DNA of 64,000 nt from Bradyrhizobium sp. JYMT SZCCT0180 (GCF_018130165.1 NZ_JAFCLZ010000009.1:237281-301280), one strand, 5' to 3'. Positions 1-7,803 are shown, counted from the stretch's first letter. Notes: generated by a model from the sequence alone, not told the origin. Translations and numbers: made by a program.

Positions 1-222
1 CGATCTACTAGGCACCGGTTTGGTGATGCGGTGGGCGGCGCGAGTGAGTGAGCGACAGCACCGCGATACGGCCCCACCACCGCGCTTTCCCGACCAAGCC
101 CAAAATATACTTCAGCGCTCCATAACACCGCTCAACAGCGCACAACGCTCGTTAACAGTTAGGCCCGCGGCACAGGGGGTTCGTCCACTTGTGATCGCGC
201 GCGTGTGTGTCATCTCTTCGGT
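1..222. other. left-edge region without a convincing gene
   Basis: I see no convincing coding region before the small terminase-like gene. Open frames exist on the plus strand but have no good ribosome binding site or recognisable motif. The stretch is probably the tail of whatever lies left of the window plus the leader of the terminase genes. Confidence 0.4.
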
Positions 223-630
223 ATGCAACATGCTCGCGATACTACCGCTAACTCATGCGCCACCACTCGGAGTAAGGTCTCCAACGGGACGCGCCTGCTT
301 ACAAACGTAGACGGCCGATCCAGTTCGGCGCGTCGATTCCGTGATTTGGTCCGCGCTTATGAGGCGGAGGTCGGTGGAAGCCTGACTGAGGTCGACCGCG
401 GCCTGATCAGGCAGGCTGCGGCCCTGACCTTTAAGGCCGAAAAGCTCCAGTCCGATCTAGTCAACGGCACCCCCGTGGATGGCGATCAATTGATCCGGCT
501 GACGGGCACCGCGAAGCGCATTCTGTCCGCACTCGGAGAGAAGGCCAGCAAGCGCAAGTCTCCGGCACCGACCCTGCAGGATCACCTCGCTAGACGCGCG
601 GCGGAGCGCGCAGAAGCGGCTGCGGAGTGA
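223..630 (+). CDS. probable phage terminase small-subunit-like protein
   Basis: About 135 residues from the ATG at 223; a GTG at 205 and later starts are possible because no strong Shine-Dalgarno decides. The C-terminal two thirds is a charged, mostly helical segment (RRFRDLVRAYEAEVGG onward) ending in an Ala/Glu/Arg-rich helix. I recognise no catalytic motif. The call rests on position: it ends 7 bp before a clear terminase large subunit, the usual place of the DNA-recognition small subunit. An alternative is an unrelated small phage protein. The first 30-40 residues look non-globular, which may mean the true start is further downstream. Confidence 0.5.
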   Translation: MQHARDTTANSCATTRSKVSNGTRLLTNVDGRSSSARRFRDLVRAYEAEVGGSLTEVDRGLIRQAAALTFKAEKLQSDLVNGTPVDGDQLIRLTGTAKRILSALGEKASKRKSPAPTLQDHLARRAAERAEAAAE

Positions 631-637
631 GCGCTAC

Positions 638-2161
638 GTGACGGCGGCCCTTAACATAATCGAAGCTCTGGACGATCCCGCGCTGTTCGCTCCCTGGTTC
701 CCCGGGGTGACGTGGAACGCATGGCGGGCCATCCTGAAGGCGGCGTTTGCCCTTCCAATGTCCCCCGAGGAGATCGCGTTCTTTCGCTCGGTTGCCGATC
801 GCGACCCGCCAGCGGAACGGGTGCAGGAGCTTTGGATCGTGGCCGGCCGGCGAGGCGGCAAGGATTCCATCGCCAGCGTCATTGCAGCCCACGCAGCGGC
901 GCTGTTCAGGGAAGGCGGGCAGCTGAGGCCGGGCGAGCGAGCCCTCGTTATGTGCCTCGCAAATGACCGGGATCAGGCGAAGATCGTCCTGAACTATGCG
1001 CGGGCATACTTCACGGACATTCCGCTGTTGCAGGGCATGGTAGAGCGGGAGACGGCCTACGGATTCGAGCTGAACAACAAGATCGACATCGCGGTTTCGA
1101 CCAACAGCTTCCGGGCCGTTCGCGGGCGGCCGGTGCTCTGCGCCATCCTGGACGAGATCGCATTCTGGCGCGATGACAGCAGCGCAACTCCGGACGTTGA
1201 AACCTACAAAGCCCTGAAGCCAGGAACGGCCACGATGCCGGGCAGCATGATCATCGGGATCAGCAGCCCATATCGAAAAGCCGGACTGTTGCATGCGAAG
1301 TATCGGGCCCACTACGGCAAGCCGGGGAAGGTCCTGGTCATCCAGGCGCCAACGGCTCTTCTCAATCCAACGATCGACCCTCAGATCATCGCCGACGCGC
1401 TGGAAGAAGATCCGGCGGCGGCGCGCGCGGAATGGCTGGCTGAGTTCCGGGACGACATTGCCGCGTTTGTCAGCCAGGAGGCCCTAGACGCCTGCACATC
1501 GCCCGGCGTGCTCGAGCGGTCCCGCGTGCAGGGCATCCAATATGCGGCCTTCGTCGACCCGTCCGGCGGTGCTTCTGACAGCATGACGTTGGCAATCGGG
1601 CACAGCCAGCTTGCACCGGACCGCAAAACCTCACTCGCGGTGCTGGATGCGGTGCGGGAGATCACCGCGCCGTTTTCGCCCGATGCCGCGGTGGCCGAAT
1701 TCGCCACGCTGCTGAAGAGCTACGGCATCCGGAGTGTCCGGGGGGACAGGTATGCGGCGGAGTGGGTTACCGAGGCCTTCAAGAAAGTGGGCATCGCCTA
1801 TCGGCCGGCCGATCTCTCCAAGAGCGAAATCTATCGCGATTTCCTCCCGCGGCTGAACAGCGGCGAGGTCGACCTTCTCGACAATCGCCGGCTAATCACG
1901 CAACTGCACGGCCTGGAGAGGCGCACGGCACGCGGAGGGCGCGACAGCATCGACCATGCCCCGGGCGCAAAGGACGACGTCGCCAACTCAGTTGCGGGCG
2001 TACTGGTCTATCTCACGTCAGCGCGCCACCAGGCGGCACCGGCGCAATTCGGCAGCTATTCTTCCGACGGCATCAAACTAAACACCGCGCCGGCGCTTCC
2101 CAAATCACTTTTCCCCGAAGGCCAGGAAATCAAACCCGGCCACGTCGTCACATGGAACTAG
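638..2161 (+). CDS. phage terminase large subunit
   Basis: 507 residues from a GTG at 638. The terminase large subunit is the ATP-driven motor and nuclease that packages phage DNA into procapsids. The N-terminal ATPase shows a Walker-A-like GRRGGKDS (about residues 70-77) and a Walker B CAILDEIAFW (about 168-177). The C-terminal RNase-H-like nuclease begins at VDPSGGASDSM and has a later acidic motif in HAPGAKDDVANS. Length and domain order are complete, so the enzyme looks intact. No portal, protease or capsid gene follows, so this is either a decayed prophage or an element using borrowed structural genes. The next gene starts 8 bp downstream. Confidence 0.9.
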   Translation: MTAALNIIEALDDPALFAPWFPGVTWNAWRAILKAAFALPMSPEEIAFFRSVADRDPPAERVQELWIVAGRRGGKDSIASVIAAHAAALFREGGQLRPGERALVMCLANDRDQAKIVLNYARAYFTDIPLLQGMVERETAYGFELNNKIDIAVSTNSFRAVRGRPVLCAILDEIAFWRDDSSATPDVETYKALKPGTATMPGSMIIGISSPYRKAGLLHAKYRAHYGKPGKVLVIQAPTALLNPTIDPQIIADALEEDPAAARAEWLAEFRDDIAAFVSQEALDACTSPGVLERSRVQGIQYAAFVDPSGGASDSMTLAIGHSQLAPDRKTSLAVLDAVREITAPFSPDAAVAEFATLLKSYGIRSVRGDRYAAEWVTEAFKKVGIAYRPADLSKSEIYRDFLPRLNSGEVDLLDNRRLITQLHGLERRTARGGRDSIDHAPGAKDDVANSVAGVLVYLTSARHQAAPAQFGSYSSDGIKLNTAPALPKSLFPEGQEIKPGHVVTWN

Positions 2162-2169
2162 GAGAGACA

Positions 2170-2886
2170 ATGTCGCTGATAATGGATTCGAAGAACTGGC
2201 GAGGCCGCCCTCAGTTGCACGGCGTTCAAGCCTACGGCCGCACAACGTATGTGCGAGGCGCTCGCGTCGGCGCCTGGTGCTGGGATAGCGAGAGGAACGG
2301 CACGCTCAAGAAGCTCGAAAACGAAGTTTATGATGCATCCTTGGCCGCCAGCGACGCATTCCAGGCCCGGAAGAAGGAACTGGAATCGAGCGGACGTTAC
2401 ACGACGGCAGGCATTCGCGAAGAACTCAAGAAATTCCATGCCGCGCTAGTGGCGCCGGTGCTGGAGAAGGCGAAGGCCGAACTCCAGGCCGCGAATGAGG
2501 CTTTGGCCGCCCGGCGATCGAGCATCAAGCCGGGGACCGCAGAACCGAAGTTTTCAGAAGTTCAGAAGGCGGAAGCCCGGGCAATCTTGCGGACGATGCC
2601 GCACAAGCAGGCTGTCAGCATCCTCGCTGGATCCGATGCCGACCCGCTCTTTGTAGAAGCCGTGCTCGAAGCGAAAGCTCACATGGTGGCAATCAGCCCC
2701 GCGCTTCGCGCCGAACTCGAGCGGGGCGCACTGCAGAAGCGTCACGGACCCGAGATCGAGGAACTGACCGAAATCGAAAGCGCGCTGACGACGGCGGCGA
2801 GGGCGGCGCAAGTCGCGGCGGACGATATCGCCCTAGAACTACGCGAAGACACGCCGCAACGACCGCAATTGGTTCGAACGGCTTAG
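2170..2886 (+). CDS. hypothetical charged protein after terminase
   Basis: 238 residues; the ATG at 2170 is chosen because AGGAGA sits just upstream at about 2160-2165. I do not recognise a family. The sequence is rich in Glu, Lys and Ala with long predicted helices, for example KAKAELQAANEALAARR near the middle and an Ala-rich helix near the C-terminus, so coiled-coil or scaffold-like structure is likely. There is no signal peptide or membrane segment. It lies 8 bp after the terminase and is probably co-transcribed with it. A phage structural or scaffold role is possible but unproven. Confidence 0.6.
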   Translation: MSLIMDSKNWRGRPQLHGVQAYGRTTYVRGARVGAWCWDSERNGTLKKLENEVYDASLAASDAFQARKKELESSGRYTTAGIREELKKFHAALVAPVLEKAKAELQAANEALAARRSSIKPGTAEPKFSEVQKAEARAILRTMPHKQAVSILAGSDADPLFVEAVLEAKAHMVAISPALRAELERGALQKRHGPEIEELTEIESALTTAARAAQVAADDIALELREDTPQRPQLVRTA

Positions 2887-2983
2887 GACCGCGAGCGCCC
2901 GGCATCCAACAACGGGCAGAGCGCGAAAGCCGGGCGGCAGAAGCCACCGCTGTCGCCCGGCTACTCAAACAACGGAGAACAGC

Positions 2984-3181
2984 ATGCCCATTGAACTGAG
3001 CAAAGACGATCGCGCAATGATTCGCGCCGGTGCCGGCGATCTCGACACGGCCGGCGTGCAAGCGCTGGAAGCGGGGGTCGTTTCGCGGCTTACGAAGATG
3101 ATCGAGCGCGGGGAAATCTCGCACGTCACGAAGAACAATCTCCGAGCGTCGATTACGCTGGAGACGGGTCGAGGGAAGTGA
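2984..3181 (+). CDS. small hypothetical protein
   Basis: 65 residues from ATG 2984 with CGGAGA about 8 bp upstream. Soluble, helical, no cysteines, no motif I recognise. It lies 97 bp after the preceding gene in the same direction and is probably part of the same accessory transcript. Confidence 0.5.
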   Translation: MPIELSKDDRAMIRAGAGDLDTAGVQALEAGVVSRLTKMIERGEISHVTKNNLRASITLETGRGK

Positions 3182-3275
3182 AGGCCGCCCCAAAGCCGGG
3201 CGTGCCAGCGGCGCCCTGGAGCCCATCGTGGACTAAGGCTACAAGCTGGAGCGCGAGCGCTGGGCAGCTGAGCAA

Positions 3276-3716
3276 TTGACCGGGCTACTTGCGAGCTTGG
3301 AGCCGCCCGCGATCGATGAGGCGGCCCGTCATCGGCTACAAAGGATGATCTATTTTCAGGGGCCGCAGCACGTCACGCTGTTGATCCGTACCATTGTAGA
3401 ATCCGAGGGAAACGATGGTGCGCTGATCGATCCGGTTATCAGCGCCGTTTCGTCGGTGATGTCATGTCGCCGGGATTGGACGGACAAAGGGCTGGCCTGG
3501 ATTGAGGCGTTCGATTCGATCCCGCTGCTCGCCATCGTTGAGACGATGCGCGGCCTCGATCTGTTCCATGAAACGTCGCTGGCCCGATACATGGCCGTGA
3601 GCTTGAGCAACCGACTCCGAAAGCATTTCGATCCGCCGGCACCGCCGCCCAAACCGAAAAGGGCGTACAGGAAGCGAAAGCTGAAGGCCGAAGGTCTTGG
3701 CGACGCGCTTTGCTAA
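3276..3716 (+). CDS. hypothetical protein with basic C-terminus
   Basis: 146 residues if TTG 3276 is the start. The frame is open back to a TAA near 3236 and reads sensibly (charged, helical) upstream of 3276, so a start may have been lost or a small frameshift may separate it from the GTG near 3229. The body is helical; the C-terminus is PPPKPKRAYRKRKLK, a strongly basic tail that could bind nucleic acid. No family recognised. The stop overlaps the convergent next gene by 4 bp. Confidence 0.5.
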   Translation: MTGLLASLEPPAIDEAARHRLQRMIYFQGPQHVTLLIRTIVESEGNDGALIDPVISAVSSVMSCRRDWTDKGLAWIEAFDSIPLLAIVETMRGLDLFHETSLARYMAVSLSNRLRKHFDPPAPPPKPKRAYRKRKLKAEGLGDALC

Positions 3717-3910
3717 GCCAGAGGAGGCGGGGCGCACTTCACCCCGTTCGGAAGTGAAGTGACCACCCTCTCCAGATTGGATTGCTCTTCGGTCAAGCGC
3801 CTTTGGACAAACTGGCGCTCGAGCTCGGTCAGGCTGGTCTGCAATAGGTTGCGATAGCGTTGAATATTGCTGCGGTGTGTACGCAAGCGAGTCAACTGTT
3901 GATCAATCAT
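3713..3910 (-). CDS. small coiled-coil hypothetical protein
   Basis: 65 residues from ATG 3910 with AAGGGA just upstream on the minus strand. The sequence is a long helix rich in Arg, Gln, Leu and Glu (RNLLQTSLTELERQF, then a second helix), typical of a short coiled coil. From memory it resembles a small protein family frequent in Bradyrhizobium genomes; function unknown. It converges on the plus-strand gene ending at 3716. Confidence 0.55.
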   Translation of the reverse strand: MIDQQLTRLRTHRSNIQRYRNLLQTSLTELERQFVQRRLTEEQSNLERVVTSLPNGVKCAPPPLA

Positions 3911-4141
3911 TTGTCGTCCCTTGACGAGGGGTTTAGTTCCTTCTCATGCGGCACAACGCCGGCCAGAGCGGAGTATATTCGCTGGCGGCATCGGCATTTC
4001 CCCGGCCGGGTCTTTAAATCCCGGCGGGCTAAGCCTGCCGCACGTCTGTGACGCTTTGATTACAATGGGGGTGGTGACTCCGAGCTAGGGCCGGCGGAGC
4101 TGTCTCGTCGAGTTGTTCGGTCCGGCGCCGATGCCGATGCG

Positions 4142-4348
4142 TTACCGCGAGATCGGCGTGATAAAATCCCGGTGCAGGCAACTCGGTCTTTTTGCGCCAT
4201 CGAACAGCACGGTGACACCCGTATTCCGATGGGAAACCTCGACAACGATCCCTGTCTTGCCTGCCAGCGATCGCAATCGAGTGGCTCCGAGTTCACTCAT
4301 CTTGAACCGAGCGCCGACCAATCTATCAAATTCCTGCACATCACTCAC
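4142..4348 (-). CDS. small SH3/KOW-like hypothetical protein
   Basis: 68 residues from ATG 4348. The middle reads TGIVVEVSHRNTGVTVLFDG followed by a conserved-looking HRDFITP, the pattern of a short beta-barrel (KOW or SH3-like) protein. I judge it real because of its composition and because similar small proteins occur in bradyrhizobial islands. No partner gene adjoins it. Confidence 0.5.
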   Translation of the reverse strand: MSDVQEFDRLVGARFKMSELGATRLRSLAGKTGIVVEVSHRNTGVTVLFDGAKRPSCLHRDFITPISR

Positions 4349-4660
4349 AATTTCACTCCATGATAAAAAATTTTAGTCCATTACAAAAAACCATACGTTA
4401 GGCTGATATTTTGAACCTAGAATGACATTTGCACTTCTTGTTCCGGCCCAGGGGTTCCGGGGCGCGCAACGTGCTTCTCGAAGGCCTCGGGGTACTTCAA
4501 AGTAGCCGGGGACGATCCAACCAAGTTGCATTAATTTTGGCGCCGTTGGCGCATTTTTCGGCGTTGCGGCTGGAATGGGCGGCCCCAGCACAGCCAGCCC
4601 CTGCTGGGGCCGCTCTTTTTGCGGTTCAGGAATGAAAAAAGGCCGCCAACTGAGGCGGCC
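4349..4660. other. intergenic region with two plus-strand hairpin/T-tract signals
   Basis: No gene is seen in 312 bp between two minus-strand genes. It contains an AT-rich segment at about 4365-4430, a weak hairpin GCGCC/GGCGC at 4540-4552 followed by ATTTTTC, and the stronger terminator listed at 4581-4620. Both T tracts follow the hairpins on the plus strand although no plus-strand gene is upstream, so a small RNA could end here. Confidence 0.4.
4581..4620 (+). terminator. intrinsic terminator with GGCCCCAG stem
   Basis: GGCCCCAG at 4581-4588 pairs with CTGGGGCC at 4604-4611 and is followed by GCTCTTTTT. The same 8-bp stem recurs at 5386 and 9619 in this island. Orientation is plus although the flanking genes are minus. 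Confidence 0.6.
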
Positions 4661-4858
4661 TTACGAGCGATTTGAGCTAGTGGGTAACAACAGGAACTCG
4701 CTCATATCAAGTGCCGTTTCAATCTGGCGAAGCTTCTGGATCAAATCGTCGCGCTCACTGCATGGCGCAAGCGTCTCCACATCTGACCGAACCCGTCGAG
4801 CCAAATCGATCAAGCGTTCTTCAAGTGTCGTGCTGTGGTTGAAACGGCGGCGCTGCAT
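4661..4858 (-). CDS. small hypothetical protein, MQRRxF family copy A
   Basis: 65 residues from ATG 4858. It begins MQRRRFNHSTTLEERL and continues as an all-helical, charged protein with RDDLIQKLRQIETALDMSE. It is clearly paralogous to the plus-strand gene at 6297-6518, which starts MQRRHFTQTAPLEERM and contains RDDLIRRARQIEMASHINE. Function unknown. It follows the zinc-ribbon gene at 4864 by 5 bp and is probably co-transcribed with it. Confidence 0.6.
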   Translation of the reverse strand: MQRRRFNHSTTLEERLIDLARRVRSDVETLAPCSERDDLIQKLRQIETALDMSEFLLLPTSSNRS

Positions 4859-4863
4859 GGACT

Positions 4864-5097
4864 TCACTCCGGGGCTTTGAGGCTGCTGTATTGCCAGCCC
4901 GACTTGTCCGACATCGAATCGCACGGGGCGGTGCGCATCATTGTGTGATTGCAACTGGGGCATCCAAAGGTCCGGCTGTCATAACCCTCTGAGGCCGGGC
5001 TGATGCTCGTAAGCATCATTCGTTTAGAACATTGGGGGCAGCGGGGCCGCTCAATTGGAATCAGCGACGGTTCAGGACGGGCATGGGGTTGGGGCAT
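4864..5097 (-). CDS. small zinc-ribbon protein copy A
   Basis: 77 residues from ATG 5097. Two CxxC pairs (CPQC near the middle, CPSC some 20 residues later) form a classic zinc ribbon; a Met-rich KRMM and HTMMRT follow each pair. Related to the minus-strand gene at 6582-6776, where the pairs are CIVC and CGLC with the same spacing and an intervening acidic DEG. Probably a nucleic-acid or protein-binding knuckle; the exact role is unknown. Confidence 0.6.
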   Translation of the reverse strand: MPQPHARPEPSLIPIERPRCPQCSKRMMLTSISPASEGYDSRTFGCPSCNHTMMRTAPCDSMSDKSGWQYSSLKAPE

Positions 5098-5619
5098 GTG
5101 ATGTGCATCCCTTTTGGTCTGGCGGGAGCGCAACACTCTCAGTCACCGATGGAAGCCGAAGGCGGTGCGGTGATCGGGATAATCTGGCATGTCCCGCAGC
5201 CGACATAGTGGTCATTATTGCTCACTCCGGGAAAAGTTTGATGGGGAGGAACTATTTCAAATGCGGGTCGAAACAGGACCAGTACCGCGCCAGGTACATT
5301 AGGGAACGATGGCGACCGCCGAGACTTAGGTCTGCAATGCGTCACTCAGCCCGACGTATGAGGCTATCTAATCCCTAGCCGACCAGGCCCCAGTTGCCTC
5401 TCCCGAGGGCTGGGGCCGTTTCTTTAAGCGACAGCGAAAAAAATTTTGGTCCATGACTAAGCGCCGTCGACATCAGTGGCACAGCGTTGGCGCGGTCCGA
5501 TTTGGCTGCGACCGATGCGGTATTCGCCCTGAGTCGAGAGGCAATTGGTACCCGTCCTAACTAACCGCTTCGCGGGCGGCGCAAGCGCGACTGCCGAAGC
5601 CATTTTGAGCTGCTCAAGG
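5098..5619. other. intergenic region with a truncated ORF relic and terminator
   Basis: No full gene is seen in 522 bp. At 5149 a 19-codon plus-strand frame starts MEAEGGAVIG and stops; its DNA matches the region around the ATG at 6238 (minus strand, MEATGGAVIP), so it looks like the truncated copy of a duplicated small gene. A terminator lies at 5386-5425. Confidence 0.4.
5386..5425 (+). terminator. intrinsic terminator with GGCCCCAG stem
   Basis: GGCCCCAG (5386-5393) pairs with CTGGGGCC (5410-5417), followed by GTTTCTTTAA. Same stem as the copies at 4581 and 9619. No plus-strand gene directly upstream. Confidence 0.6.
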
Positions 5620-5727
5620 CTACGGTGAAGTCAGGGAAACCCCAACAACAACAAGCGCCACCATCGCGAGAATCAGCGAGGCGTATCCCGCGAGTTGCAC
5701 CCAGTCCCGTTGCTGGCGCTGGTTCAT
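5620..5727 (-). CDS. single-span membrane miniprotein
   Basis: 35 residues from ATG 5727: a polar N-terminus MNQRQQRDW followed by a continuous hydrophobic stretch of about 20 residues (LAGYASLILAMVALVVVGV). One transmembrane helix, N-terminus probably cytoplasmic. It is one of several very short membrane ORFs in this window. Evidence for translation is only composition and start/stop. Confidence 0.4.
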   Translation of the reverse strand: MNQRQQRDWVQLAGYASLILAMVALVVVGVSLTSP

Positions 5728-5797
5728 CCCGGGATTTCGACCCGGCCGAGCTGAGGCATTATTGATCTAGATCAACACGATTTGCGCGCAGGTTTGC

Positions 5798-6058
5798 CTA
5801 TGCAAACAGCTCCGCACCGGCTGGCGTGAACTTCACGAAGGTGCCGCTCTCGTGCAGCACCAGCCAACCGCGCGATATCGCCAGATCAAGGCCGGCTTTG
5901 TATTCGGCCGGGGTGGCGCGCTCCAGGTAGAGCATCGGCGCGTTTATCTTCTCGATGTAAATCTTTCCGTCTACCGGCTCGGTCGCGTTGGCGATTTCAA
6001 GCAGCTTGCGCGCGGCCTTTTCAGGATCGGAATAGGGGCGGTCAGTGCTGAACTTCAT
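5798..6058 (-). CDS. small hypothetical protein, possible winged-helix-like fold
   Basis: 86 residues from ATG 6058. The C-terminal half reads AEYKAGLDLAISRGWLVLHE then a beta-like GTFVKFTPAG, which resembles the wing of a small DNA-binding fold; this is inference only. The frame continues open upstream, so a longer protein starting at ATG 6238 (MEATGGAVIP, 146 residues) is an alternative; neither start has a strong ribosome site. Confidence 0.55.
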   Translation of the reverse strand: MKFSTDRPYSDPEKAARKLLEIANATEPVDGKIYIEKINAPMLYLERATPAEYKAGLDLAISRGWLVLHESGTFVKFTPAGAELFA

Positions 6059-6296
6059 GCGTGCTGCGAATCCATGTGCGCTTCGTGAACGTGACGGTCG
6101 GTTACCGCCATATCGATCGTGGCGCCACAGAAACAGGGCGCCCGCCGCTCCGGAACTTTCATTAAATCGGTGCTTGTCGGGAACCGGACAGAAGTCCGGG
6201 CCGTTGAAAGGGATCACCGCACCGCCAGTGGCCTCCATCGGTGATGAGAACGCCGGTCGCGCTCCCGCCTTCCTCTCAATGGAATGGAGCAGCGCG

Positions 6297-6518
6297 ATGC
6301 AGCGACGCCATTTCACACAAACTGCACCATTAGAAGAGCGCATGGTTGAGAAGGCTAAACGCTTTCGCAGTGCGGAGGCCAAACGCCTTCGCAGCGAGGC
6401 CGAAGGCATACCGAGCGGCGTCAAGCGAGACGACCTGATCCGCAGGGCGCGCCAGATTGAGATGGCATCCCATATCAACGAATGGGTTTCATCTCCAGGC
6501 CTTCAGGCCCCGAAGTGA
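6297..6518 (+). CDS. small hypothetical protein, MQRRxF family copy B
   Basis: 73 residues from ATG 6297. Paralogue of the minus-strand gene at 4661-4858: same MQRR(R/H)F start, same charged helical body and RDDLIRRARQIE segment, ending in SPGLQAPK. The insertion of a KRFRSAEAKRLRSEAE segment makes this copy 8 residues longer. It lies divergent from the frame starting at 6238, just as copy A lies near the related relic at 5149. Function unknown. Confidence 0.6.
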   Translation: MQRRHFTQTAPLEERMVEKAKRFRSAEAKRLRSEAEGIPSGVKRDDLIRRARQIEMASHINEWVSSPGLQAPK

Positions 6519-6581
6519 ACGAGCGAGGGCAAACTCAATCGTGCGAAAGCCGCCCCTGAGGGGGCTTGGCAAATCGCTGGA

Positions 6582-6776
6582 TCAGTCCGTCGAATCTCGA
6601 CTTCGGCGCAATAATCGCACCTGCTCAATTCTGTTACACAGTCCACATCGATATTGAATGATGTCTCTTCCTTCATCGTCAGGGGAGCTTTTTTCGAGCT
6701 TCATCGTTCGGTTGCATACGATGCAGCTAATGAGATCGATCAGCGGGCTTTTGTCGTCGTTGCCCGCCGCGCTCAC
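6582..6776 (-). CDS. small zinc-ribbon protein copy B
   Basis: 64 residues from GTG 6776, which overlaps the stop of the upstream gene (GTGA, 4 bp), so translation is probably coupled. CIVC and CGLC pairs are separated by about 20 residues including SSPDDEGRD, matching the zinc ribbon at 4864-5097. Likely a small zinc-binding regulator or adaptor; no known partner. Confidence 0.6.
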   Translation of the reverse strand: MSAAGNDDKSPLIDLISCIVCNRTMKLEKSSPDDEGRDIIQYRCGLCNRIEQVRLLRRSRDSTD

Positions 6777-7033
6777 TTCCCTTTGGCCTTCGGCTGATCA
6801 ACGCGAGCCTCACGAAACTCCGGAGGCCCTCTCGTTAGCCGCCGTCTGCGCTGGGCTTGTTCTTCAGACGTTGCCGCGGGATCGATGATCTTTTCGATTG
6901 TCTTCCCGGCTAGATCCTTGGCGCGATCGGCGCGCGCTACTCTCAACCGTTGGCTGGGCGAGGCCTTCGTTCCTACGGTGAGGCCGAGCTCTACAAGCCG
7001 GTGCGGGAAGTTTTTCGACGAAAGCAGGTCCAT
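6773..7033 (-). pseudogene. N-terminally truncated paralogue of the RHH protein at 7435-7803
   Basis: 86 residues from ATG 7033. From RLVELGLTV onward it parallels the protein at 7435-7803 (RRLVELGLTV ... RRRLTRGPPEFREARVD against RKRRLIKGPEEFREARVD), but it lacks the roughly 45-residue ribbon-helix-helix part and has MDLLSSKNFPH instead. It probably cannot bind DNA the same way. It could be a degraded duplicate, or a retained C-terminal fragment acting as a competitor. Its stop overlaps the zinc-ribbon start at 6776. Confidence 0.55.
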
Positions 7034-7051
7034 CTATTTCCCCCTTCGCCT

Positions 7052-7159
7052 TCAGCCCCACATCGTTAAGACTGCCAGACATGCCGCGCCGCCCCAAACG
7101 ACTGAAAGGCCCGCGATCAGCAGATATTCAACAGCGTCAAAATCGCGGGCTTTACGCAT
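7052..7159 (-). CDS. single-span membrane miniprotein
   Basis: 35 residues from ATG 7159: MRKARDFDAVEY then a hydrophobic helix LLIAGLSVVWGGAACLAVL. One predicted membrane segment with a positively charged N-terminus. It sits between the beta-flower gene and the truncated RHH copy on the same strand. Real translation is plausible but unproven. Confidence 0.4.
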   Translation of the reverse strand: MRKARDFDAVEYLLIAGLSVVWGGAACLAVLTMWG

Positions 7160-7222
7160 CGGACAACTCCTCTGCAGCTATTTCCCTTTTGACTTCAGTC
7201 CCAGTTCGACGAGCCGGCCGAT

Positions 7223-7438
7223 CTATCTTCTAGGAAACAATTTGTCCGTCGATTTGTCCAACCGCTTGTCCGCACCTGTCGAGTTTAGATGTCCTACTAG
7301 TTCGCCGGTAGTCTTGTAGATATTTTGGCCCCTGAGTTCATATAGCTTGTTGCCGGATAGATCATAAATTGCATTCGCACGGACGAAGGCGACGTAATCT
7401 CCTTCGCTGTTGAATATCTTTCCGTCCATCGGCGTCAC
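7223..7438 (-). CDS. probable 4-fold beta-flower domain protein
   Basis: 71 residues. The GTG at 7438 overlaps the upstream RHH stop (GTGA); an internal ATG at 7429 follows GAAGAAG and is an equally good start. The body is a repeat of short beta hairpins: GKIFNSEGDYVAFV, NAIYDLSGNKLYEL, QNIYKTTGELVGHL, each I(Y/F)-x-x-x-G-(D/N/E)-x-(V/L). This is the pattern I know from 4-fold beta-flower domains. Function of the family is unclear. Coupling to an RHH regulator hints at a two-gene unit. Confidence 0.6.
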   Translation of the reverse strand: MTPMDGKIFNSEGDYVAFVRANAIYDLSGNKLYELRGQNIYKTTGELVGHLNSTGADKRLDKSTDKLFPRR

Positions 7439-7803
7439 TTCTTCTTTGGGCGATCGACGCGGGCTTCTCGAAATTCTTCCGGCCCTTTGATCAAGCGACG
7501 CTTCCGGCTTGCCTTTTCTTCACCGTCAGCTGTGCCAACCGTCAAACTATCAATCGCTTTTGATGCGAGATCCGCGAGGGCCGCGCGCTGTCGCTCCGAA
7601 GGCGCCGATTTCGTCTTCACGGTTAGGCCAAGTTCGACCAGCCGGCGTACGGCTTCCGACAGCTTCGGTGTGTCGGTCTGAAACTCCGCCCAATGCACAA
7701 TTCTGCCGCGCAGTTCGTCTGTAGCTCGAAAACCCAGCATGGGTGTCTGGCCTGTTGCAGGCCGACCGCGGCTTTTCTGTTTAGCAACTATTGACTTCTT
7801 CAT
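7435..7803 (-). CDS. ribbon-helix-helix type DNA-binding protein
   Basis: 122 residues from ATG 7803. After a basic leader (KKSIVAKQKSRGRPATGQ) comes MLGFRATDELRGRIVHW and LSEAVRRLVELGL, the beta-helix-helix pattern of MetJ/Arc-type regulators (about residues 22-60). The C-terminus is a Lys/Arg-rich tail. It probably represses its own operon, which continues through the overlapping beta-flower gene. Such proteins can also be antitoxins, but no toxin-like partner is visible. A truncated paralogue is at 6773-7033. Confidence 0.65.
   Translation of the reverse strand: MKKSIVAKQKSRGRPATGQTPMLGFRATDELRGRIVHWAEFQTDTPKLSEAVRRLVELGLTVKTKSAPSERQRAALADLASKAIDSLTVGTADGEEKASRKRRLIKGPEEFREARVDRPKKK

Noticed and set aside
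1762..2169. Upstream extension of the gene starting at 2170
   Set aside because: The extension is out of frame with and inside the terminase gene; the ribosome site supports 2170.
7435..7803. RHH protein as an antitoxin
   Set aside because: The overlapping partner is a beta-flower protein, not a RelE/PIN-like toxin.
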